In this document: piece by piece, positions 56,160-64,000 of the stretch
How the letters are laid out: the number at the start of each line of letters is the position of its first letter
How positions within the stretch are numbered: position 1 is the first letter of the stretch
Source: Typhlomys cinereus
Taxonomy: Eukaryota; Chordata; Mammalia; Rodentia; Platacanthomyidae
Assembly (NCBI GenBank): GCA_023101885.1
Contig: JALPQD010000017.1
Coordinates: 1,471,428-1,535,427 of the forward strand
Direction: 5' to 3'
Length of the DNA stretch: 64,000 bases
The notes under the pieces: generated by a model
Database searches by the model: none
What the model saw: only the letters and a program-made list of their open reading frames with translations
What the model was told of the DNA's origin: nothing
Made by a program: the position numbers and the translations under genes

Positions 56160-57463
56160 CCAGCCTTCCAGCCCAGCAGGCCCTGTCCCCACACTCTTTC
56201 CGGTTTTAGCACTTCCCCCTGGCTGTTCACATCCAGGGCTTTCTCCCACCCTTTATGTTATTATCACTCCTTCCTGTGTGTTCCTTTCTTCTCCCTGTTG
56301 GTATTGCTGTGTCTAATTTCCATGTGCTCTTTTACCTCCTGGGCTTCTTACAAAGTCTTTCTTCCACCTGATTTTTCTGACCACGAATACAATTTTTAAG
56401 GGCAGTCATTCCCCGTATTTTCCATTGGAATGTTGGATCTTTAATTAAAAACTCAAGTGTTTTTTAGTTCCTGAATGTCTTCCCCCCCCCCAAGTTCTCT
56501 AATTCCGTTACATTTGCAATAAGATTCCCCCTGTCTCTTCCATTGGTTCTACTTCAGTAGCATCTCTTCTTTCTGTCTGCTGGCCATCTTGCCTTCCAAG
56601 CCCAGAGCGAGCTTCAAGTTTCCTCGTCTGCCTCTGACTGGTTTCCACAACACCTGCCAGCAGCTGGTGTGCACATCTGGGCAGCGGCAGACCACGCAGT
56701 GAAAGATGAGGGGCCTGTGTTCCCGTGGGCTGCAAGAGCATGCTATCATCCGCTGGATTTCAATCAAGACCTTGCTTTTGCCCTCCAGACTTTTTGGATT
56801 ACAAGCAGACATTCTTTCTCAACCACAAAGATTGGAGGCATTTCCCAGCAGAGCCCTCTTCAAGGTTTTCTGAAACTAACAGGTCTGGTTCATTGCTTTT
56901 TAGTTAGAATATCTAACCTATTTGTATTTAATGTCATGCATGCATAGTTGAGTTCCTATCTACCATCTCACTAGTCTTTTTGCTTATTCTGTTTGTTTGA
57001 CTCATCTGGATAGACTACCTCATCTCCCTCGATTCCACATCTACATTGATTGAATGTCTTCAATGTCACCTATCTTTATTAAAAAGACCATAGACTTTCC
57101 AGATGATGTGTCTTCGAGAAAGGAGATAATTCCAACAGGACACATCTCCCTTTTCTCGGTTAAGTTGTGGGAGGAGTAGCCAGTTGCTTTAACTCACTGA
57201 CATGGGCTAAATTGTGCCTAAAATTTATATAATTTGAAGCCCTGGCCACAGTATCATACAACATAAGTGTATTGGGTAGGGTATTTTTAAATGGTAGTTA
57301 AGTTAAAAATGAAGCCATTAAGGGCCATTGGAGATCACCTTAGTTCAGTCTTTCTGTAAAGAAAGATAGATTGCAGAATATGAAGAAGGACCCCATGTTG
57401 ATGGGGAGCCATCTGTAAGACGAGGAAGACTGCAAGAGAATCTACCTTGGACTCTTGTGTTTC
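56158..57463. other. Intergenic downstream of ODF2L, unassigned
   Basis: No gene or named repeat was recognised. A C run is present at about 56483-56491. Confidence 0.35.
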
Positions 57464-57759
57464 TTTTTTTTAATATTTATCTATTCAATTGTGCGGGTGT
57501 ATGCATGTATGTGTGTGTGTATGTATGTGTGTGTATGTGTGTGAGTAGAACCACGAACGAATTCCAGAACCACCATGGACGCCTCCACCTCCTCCTTGTT
57601 TACTCTGCCCCGGGATTCACAGGCTCCGCCCTACCAGGACCAGAAGCGCAGGCCGCCCCCGCTTCCGCCTGGCATCTATACGTGGGGTCTAGGATCCAAA
57701 CTCAGGACCTTCCGCCTGCAAGGCAGAGGCTTAACCCCTGAGCCACCTCTCCAGCCCCA
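57464..57759 (-). mobile_element. tRNA-derived SINE, B2 superfamily (young), minus strand
   Basis: This is the reverse complement of the same young subfamily: a T-rich start, a GT-rich tract, and an end at CCACCTCTCCAGCCCC. The flanks ACTCTTGTGTTTC (57451-57463) and ACTTTTGTGTTTC (57762-57774) are a probable target-site duplication with one change. Confidence 0.88.
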
Positions 57760-57774
57760 TGACTTTTGTGTTTC

Positions 57775-59767
57775 TGCGCAGTGATAAAATAAATGTTTAT
57801 ATGTGATATTTTGAAAAGACTCTGGCAAGCCAACACATCCAATCAGTGGAGTGTTGTGTTAATAAGATGCTGGATACCTTTGGTCACTGCTATACAAGTG
57901 GCATGTGTTCCTTTCAGCTTTGAGCTGAGTGCTTAACAAATTGTCTCCCTTTTTAGCTTTGACAGAGCACAGGAGTGCAAGTTTTCAATGTAAGATCTTA
58001 ACCAATTGCCTCAGATAGTTCAGCAGACATCCTCTGTGTTCGAGACCAGCATTTGAAGCCCGTACTTTATGTTAAATTGCCAACTCCTTCTGTATTTCTA
58101 ACCCAACCACCAGAACCTTTGCCAGGTTCTTTGGCACTCTCCCTCCTTCAAAGTGGCTTTGTGCCAGGGCCCAGCCTGGATCCGGTCATGTGTAGAATTA
58201 GCATCGCTCCCTTGGAGAAGCGTCTGCAGATCATCACTCGTTAGCATCCAGCCCCTGCCTCCTCTTTGCGCAAGGCTTCCATCCTTGTAGGCCTTTGCCT
58301 TTCATCGCCCTTGGAGTCTGTATGAAATTATGCTTTGCTTTTGTGAGGCTTGCTGCTTCGCTCTTTGGTCTCCTACCCTGCTCAGCTTCAGGGTCTGACA
58401 GCTTTGTTGAAGGAGAAACCAGCCATGCATTGGGTTCTGCTCTGCCTCCCAATTTGTCACTCGAGCCACATGAGATCCCCAAAGCCTCTGCCAGGGTGCT
58501 GAGCCCCAGCTGCGGCTCGGATGCCTGGTCCAAGCCAGAATTCTTAGCCTGTGACCTCTCTGGGAAAAGGCAGCCGGAGAACCTCAGGTTACCCCTGAAG
58601 CTGCGTGCTTTAGTCATTCTTGCTCCATAGCTTACTGTGGTGCTAAGCGGATTGCTAAAGTTCATCTGGGCTTAATTGTCATCATGAGGGAAATGGCTAT
58701 CCAGGTTTGCTCGGGACCGAGCGATGTCTTGGGACCTAGGAATCTGCAGTAAAACTGAAACAGTCTTGGAGAAATCAGGATGATCGGTGCATCTGAAAGT
58801 CTACGAAAAGACGAGACGGCTGCGAAACTCTACTCAGAACTAGAAATTTAATTACCAAGAGCTAAACATCCTCCACAGCACTGGAAAGAATGACTCATTG
58901 TGCCCCATACTTCTAGAATATGGGAAAGAAAAAAAGGGTGGTGTCTTAAAAAAAAAAAAAACAGCTCCAATGACACGTGTTGATGAAACAAAATAGGATA
59001 TTTTGAATCTCTATTCATACTTCCTGTTAGAGGATTGTATTGTAAAAATGAGAAATAAAGATAAATGGGAGAGTTAGTGACTTATCTCCCTTTTAAATTG
59101 CATGGTCGTGAAGTGAACACCATGGTAAGAAGCTCTAACGCCTTCGTTTTCCATCCATACCATCAAGTCCAAGTAAGAAATGTGTAGACTCCCGTGATCC
59201 TCCGGGTGGCGGATGTCACCCTTGGTAACGACCACTCCGAGACGGTTTGGATCTCTTGCCACCCGGTGCCATCATGCTTCCTAGCCTTTTGAAAACATGA
59301 CACAAATAAAAAAACATGCTTCAGGCTAAGCTGTAGTAACAACAAAACCGGTTCATATGGTTGATTATCACTAGCAATTTCTGGCCCAGTGTCCATTACA
59401 ACACAGGTTCCATCCAGATCATTCTGCTTTGGGAGCAGTGACCCTGTATTTATGACCCATTCATGTCCGAAGAGACCCATTGCTAGCTTTTCCTCTTACT
59501 TTCTAGTTTTTTTTTTCAGGAAAAAAACAAAAACAAAAACAAAAAACTGTGGCTATCTTTCCATGTCCCTAAAGGAAGAAATGATAACAACTCAGAGAGG
59601 TGCGGGTCTGAGATGCACACATACATATGTATTATGACATAATGTATATGATATATGTACCTAGGCATTATATATTGTGTATGTGCATATGCATTATATA
59701 TTGATGACTTAATTTCGTTTTTAAGTTGTAGTTGTGGATTGCACACTGCAGTAAGATATTATGACTT
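57775..59767. other. Intergenic downstream of ODF2L, unassigned
   Basis: It contains open frames on both strands at about 58234-58665 and two overlapping minus-strand frames at 59074-59480, none with recognisable similarity. Confidence 0.35.
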
Positions 59768-60052
59768 TTTTTTATTTCTCCGCATTTGTGTGTGTCTAAC
59801 GGGGTACCAGAAGGTACTTGAGTATGTGTGCCTGTGAGGTCCCCAGAGAACATGGGGAATCATCCTGACTTAGTCTACCTCCTTATTGCTGTGCTCTGGG
59901 GTTTCCCGGGCTACAACTTCAGGCTGGAATTGCAGGCCACTGCCGTATCCACCTGGCTTTTTTTTTTTTTTTTTAAATGTGGGAACTGTTGATCTGAACT
60001 CAGGTCCTTTTGCTTGTGAGGCAGAGCTTTAACTGAATCCTCAGCCTTCTCC
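59768..60052 (-). mobile_element. tRNA-derived SINE, B2 superfamily, minus strand, with internal poly-T
   Basis: The element has GGGGAATCATCCTGACTTAG, CTACAACTTCAGGCTGGAAT and a head with CAGGTCCTTTTGCTTGTGAG. A poly-T run at about 59958-59975 interrupts the usual body. Confidence 0.75.
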
Positions 60053-60937
60053 CAGCTCAGACTTCTGCGTTTTCTATACCATCAAGCAGACAGTAAAGAA
60101 GGAAATGAGAAAGCCCAGTGTAATGCATATGTTTTCTGTATCTTTTCTCAGTTTGCCTTCTACTCTAGGTGTGCTAGGAGTAAGTCTAGTGAGGTCAACC
60201 ATATTTAATGAGGCAAGATCATAGGAAATGGTAGCGACTGGGCCCCCATATAAAACTTTATAAAGCTCTAGTGATTTCCTCATCCCCAGCAGTCCCAAAG
60301 TCACTAAAGGCAAAAGAATCCTGTTAGGATTTTCCAACTTTCTGTAACCATATACTGCCAGTGTATGATTTGGAGAATCCTCCATAGAAATATTTTTACC
60401 AGAACACATAATCAAGTTGTCTATAATAAATATATTCATGGATTGGTAAGAAAGGAGCTAGGTACATTATGTAAAATGAGCAAAATCAAATTTAATACTT
60501 AATGACTTTTAAGGCAGTTGGAGAAAGAGTAGAAAATCAGATGTATTGAAATGTTTGTATTTACCAGTGTATGTTCTGCAATTTTCTTCCAATTATTTAG
60601 ACATTTTTCACTAGTAAAATGATTTTTTTCAGTATTTATGTGAATGTATTAAGAAGCATTAACTTCTCAATAGTAGTTCATAGTATGTATGGATGCTACT
60701 GTTTTCACATTATGAATGATTTGATATGGATCCATACAGAGTCTACACATGCACCCATTCAAAATGTTCCTTGTCATACAGGATCGCCCCTTTCTTTGCT
60801 TCCAAACTTTTATTGGATCATAGAATTTTCCACAGTCTGAATTTGTTATTTCATTCTCATAACATTATTTAACATATTTCTTCTCTATTTCCTGTAAACC
60901 AGTGGTTAGGTCCAAAAATTTTGATTGAATTCAGCTT
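60053..60937. other. Intergenic, contains an unexplained 121-codon minus-strand frame
   Basis: The minus-strand frame at 60074-60439 starts with ATG and has a mixed protein-like composition with a hydrophobic C-terminus, but I recognise no family. Otherwise AT-rich. Confidence 0.3.
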
Positions 60938-60944
60938 TTCTTTT

Positions 60945-61028
<84 letters not shown>

Positions 61029-61145
61029 TTCTTTCTCTCTTTTTCTTTCTCTCTTTTTCTTTCTTTCTCTTTCTCTTCTTTTCTTTCCTCCCTCCCTCCC
61101 TCCTTTTTTCCCTCCCTCCCTCCCTCCTTTCCTTCTTCCTTCCTT
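60938..61145 (+). repeat. (CTTT)n microsatellite and pyrimidine tract
   Basis: About 90 bp of near-perfect CTTT units (to about 61030) grade into mixed CTTT/CTCT and CCTCCCTC blocks. The pure pyrimidine strand is about 200 bp long. Confidence 0.95.
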
Positions 61146-61392
61146 TCTCAGAAAATACTTTCAGTTACATTTCACTGCAAAAAATATATTTTCTGATTCT
61201 TACAGCTTCATTACTATTAAAATGTGATGTCAGGCTGACTTATTTATCAGAAGAAATAGATCAATTTTTTTTATTTAAGGCTTTTAAGTACCTATTGATG
61301 ATCCTTGCCAAGATCTGTTATTTAAGGTGCAATAATATGGTGATTTTTCTAATTCTATCATGCTTATGTATCTGTCCAATGCGGATATTACT

Positions 61393-61846
61393 GGTGTGTG
61401 TGTGCGTGTGTGTGTGTGTGTGTTTGTATGTATATATATATGTATGTATGTGTGTTTGTGTGTGTATATGTGTGTGCACACATGTGTGTGTTTGTGTCTC
61501 TGTGTCTGTGTATGTATGTGTATGTGTATGTGTGTATGTATATGTGTGTATGTATGTATGTATGTGTGTTTATGTATATCTCTGTGTGTGTGTCTGTGTG
61601 TTTGTATGTGTGTGTATATGTGTATGTATGTGTATGTGTGTTTATGTGTTGTATATCTGTGTGTGTGTCTGTGTGTATGTATGTGTATGTGTGTTTATGT
61701 GTATGTATGTATGTGTGTGTGTGCGTGTGTGTGTGTGTCTGTGTGTGTTTGTATGTATGTGTGAATGCGTGTGTGTCTGTGTGTATGTGTGCGTGCATGT
61801 GTGTATGTGTGTGTGTGTCTGTGTGTATGTATGTGTGTGTGCGTGT

Positions 61847-61898
<52 letters not shown>

Positions 61899-62100
61899 GC
61901 CAGAGGTCAGCATCAGGTGATGTTTCTCTGAAGTTTACCAACTCGGCTGGGTTGACTGGCCAAGATGCACTTTTCTCTGCTTTCCCAGCATTAGAGTTGC
62001 AAGTGTCACTCACCACACCGGCTATTTCATTTGGATCTGGGGCTCAAGCTGAGTTCTCCTGCTTGCCAAGCACTTTGTAGACAGAGCATCTCCCCAGACC
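61393..62100 (-). mobile_element. Long (TG)n tract and B3 SINE, minus strand
   Basis: About 500 bp of TG-rich repeat (61393-61895) leads into GCAGGCCAGAGGTCAGCATC and a head with CAAGCACTTTGTAGACAGAG, ending CATCTCCCCAGACC, which matches a B3 read in reverse. Confidence 0.72.
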
Positions 62101-62316
62101 TTCATTGTGATTTTTCTTGCTGAATTTTCTTCCTTCAACTGGCTATTTATTCTCATATGCAAACTATAAAGAAACGTAAGTGAACAATGTCCAAAAGTAC
62201 CACGTTTCATTTCTTTTTTGGCAAATTTCAGGGACTATGTATTTACTTTATGTAGATATATTTACCTACTTTATCCTTTGTGGCAGTTTTAAAGCTTACC
62301 TGAAATAAACTTTTAA

Positions 62317-62400
62317 GGGCTGGGGATAGAGCTGGGGGTACACAGGCACTTGCCTAGCCAGCATGAGGTCCTGGGTTCAATCCCATAAACAAAATTGAAA
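62317..62400 (+). mobile_element. ID SINE, plus strand
   Basis: GGGCTGGGGATAGAGCTGGG, then CTTGCCTAGCCAGCATGAGG and TGGGTTCAATCCC give the tRNA-like head of ID, followed by an A-rich end. Confidence 0.75.
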
Positions 62401-62775
62401 TATTACTTTGGCCCTGCTTTTAAGAGTGATTGTGTGTATAGGTGGGGTAGAGTGGGGAGGGTGGTTTGGTAATTTTCTTTGAGTTTTGCTTTGCATTTTT
62501 CTTTGTGGTTGTCTACTGTAGTAAAAGTATAGTCTCTATAATTTGTGCTATTAGAAGCTTGTTAAATGTCTTGCTATGTTATTCATTTATACATCACATT
62601 TTGTCTGTTTATACCTACGGAACAATAATACTGATGTTTTCTAAGTTGTATACTGAAAATGCGTTCCTGCCAATTTTTCCTTCTATAGGTAGTATTTTTA
62701 TTCTGCATAATTTGATACTATTATTTGGATATTATCTTCCCTGGTCAAAAAGGTGTCTAAGACCAACCTATCCAT

Positions 62776-62960
62776 TCTCTCTCTGTCTCTGTGTCTATCT
62801 CTGTCTCTTTCTGTCACTCTGTCTCTGTGTGTCTCTGTATTTCTCTATCTCTGTCTCTGTCTCTCTGTTTTGTCTCTGCCTCTGTCTCTTTGTCACCGTG
62901 TCTCTGTGTCTCTCTATAGTTTTCTATCTCCCTGTCTCTCTGTCTCCATCTCTCTCTTTC
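62776..62960 (+). repeat. Degenerate TCTCTG repeat
   Basis: The segment is pyrimidine-rich, built from TCTCTGTCTCTG-like units with variants. Confidence 0.85.
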
Positions 62961-63689
62961 ACAGGACCTTGCCATGTGCCCCAATCTTGATCTTCCGGCC
63001 CCATTCTCCCGAGCAGCTGAGATGCCTCATCCACCACTTGTTCATTTCACCTCTTTGTTAACAACCACACAGCTGACATCAAGCTCTTTATTGCAAATTA
63101 CAAATGACAGTGTTTTGGCATTTTCTGTTGTCTTTTCTACTTTTTAAGTTTGAATTATAGTTTGTAGCTTCCTAGTCGCTTGGTAAATTATGCACCATAA
63201 TTGTCTTTTTACCTGTCGTCATTTTGTCTCAGTCTTTCCCAGAGAGAAGACAGTGGTCCTTTCCTCATTTTCTTTTCCAGTCTGGGATTATAGACTCTCA
63301 AGTATTACTTTTATAAAAGATGTGCTAGAGCCATGTATAAAATAATCATTTAACGTTTTATTTTTGTTGTGAGCTGATCTGATGCTCAGGGCACAAACCG
63401 TCCCAGCATCGCCGACGACTGCTAGTTCTGGTTAGTTTTTCAGTTTTCCCTGTATTTTTCCTAGTCACTGTGCTCCTTGGCATATACTCTGGGTGCTCCT
63501 ATCTAGAAGTTTCTTTTTTTTTTCTGCACATCTGCCACATTCTTCTCCAAGTCTCTCTAGCCCACTATCACAGTTACATCAATGGAAGTCATCTGGCCAG
63601 AGGATATCCAGTCCCACTGTCAATCAAGATCCAAGCAGTTTCTGCTATTTCTATTCTTCCCTTGTTAAAGCGATTTTGTTGTTGTTTTT

Positions 63690-63869
63690 GTGACATCCTG
63701 CAAGCTGTCCTCAAACTGCCTGTGTAGCCAGGGATGACCTTGACTTTCTGATCCCCCCCGCCTTCTCTAGCGCTGGGATCAGAGGTGTGGGTCACTGTGC
63801 CAGTGGATCAGATCCAAGACTTTGTGTGCCAGGCCAGCCCTCTACCAGCTGAGCTACATCCCAGCCCCC
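63690..63869 (-). mobile_element. B4 (ID_B1) SINE, minus strand
   Basis: GGATGACCTTGACTTTCTGA and GGGATCAGAGGTGTGGGTCA are followed by the ID-like head CAGCTGAGCTACATCCCAGC. Confidence 0.72.
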
Positions 63870-64000
63870 ACGTTCCAGAAGACGGTGCCTGCCTGTACGC
63901 TTGTGTTACCTTTTCCAGAATTCCGTCCAAGTAGATACAGAATATAATGCCGTTTTCATTTTCTTATCAGTCGTTCTGATGGGCATGTTGGGAGGGGTCG

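Larger units (their letters stand above)
62401..64000. other. Intergenic right edge
   Basis: Besides the TCTCTG tract and the B4 element, nothing is recognised. No COL24A1 exon, the neighbour I would expect much further right, is visible. Confidence 0.35.

Noticed and set aside
59074..59480. Two overlapping minus-strand frames that look like a frameshifted gene
   Set aside because: No recognised family and no splice or promoter context; kept only as unassigned sequence.
61295..62080. 261-codon cysteine/valine-rich frame and similar frames at 41148-41709 and 27113-27441
   Set aside because: They are translations of (TG)n tracts.
53900..64000. Search for COL24A1, the expected next gene
   Set aside because: No collagen Gly-X-Y exon or other coding exon is visible; in human the distance is far larger than the remaining window.

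Overview
This is a mammalian nuclear window from a rodent. It has interrupted genes with GT-AG introns, a CpG-island promoter, and a dense load of rodent SINEs (B1, B2-superfamily, B3, B4/ID_B1, ID), old L1 fragments in antisense orientation, LTR-like pieces and many (TG)n runs. The most recent SINE family is a tRNA-derived, B2-superfamily element with a (CA)n and A-rich tail. I do not recognise it as the standard mouse or rat B2, so I place the sequence in a myodont rodent other than mouse or rat and go no further.

Two protein genes are present, head to head. On the minus strand at the left edge are the first two coding exons of CLCA2 (1061-2205, residues 1-108); the rest of that gene lies left of the window. 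On the plus strand is the whole coding part of ODF2L (also called BCAP), a coiled-coil centriole/basal-body protein. Its 16 coding exons lie between 18493 and 53541 and join without a break into 656 codons. Its promoter is the CpG island at about 12960-13960, with paired CCAAT boxes, a GC box, a perfect CRE and an E-box. CLCA2 beside ODF2L matches the order I know from human chromosome 1p22. The 10 kb right of ODF2L holds only repeats and unassigned sequence.

Layout: 1-2205 CLCA2 5' end; 2206-12960 intergenic (old L1, B1, B3, LTR-like pieces); 12960-13960 CpG island; 13960-53541 ODF2L; 53542-about 53900 its 3' UTR with two AATAAA signals; 53900-64000 intergenic SINEs, microsatellites and unassigned DNA.

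The unusual content is in the ODF2L introns. Three unrelated large minisatellites occur there: a 42-bp unit (27611-29293), a 40-bp unit (33580-35988, split by an inserted 0.4-kb element) and a 44-bp unit (38040-38770). The third lies inside an inverted repeat whose arms (37901-38131 and 38793-39019) are identical by eye except for a poly-T length change. The first two show higher-order repeat structure. The first coding exon carries a 33-bp in-frame tandem duplication that lengthens the ODF2L N-terminus by 11 residues. I see no new multi-gene system; the inverted-repeat/minisatellite block and the splice-motif-bearing 42-bp array are the items most worth following.
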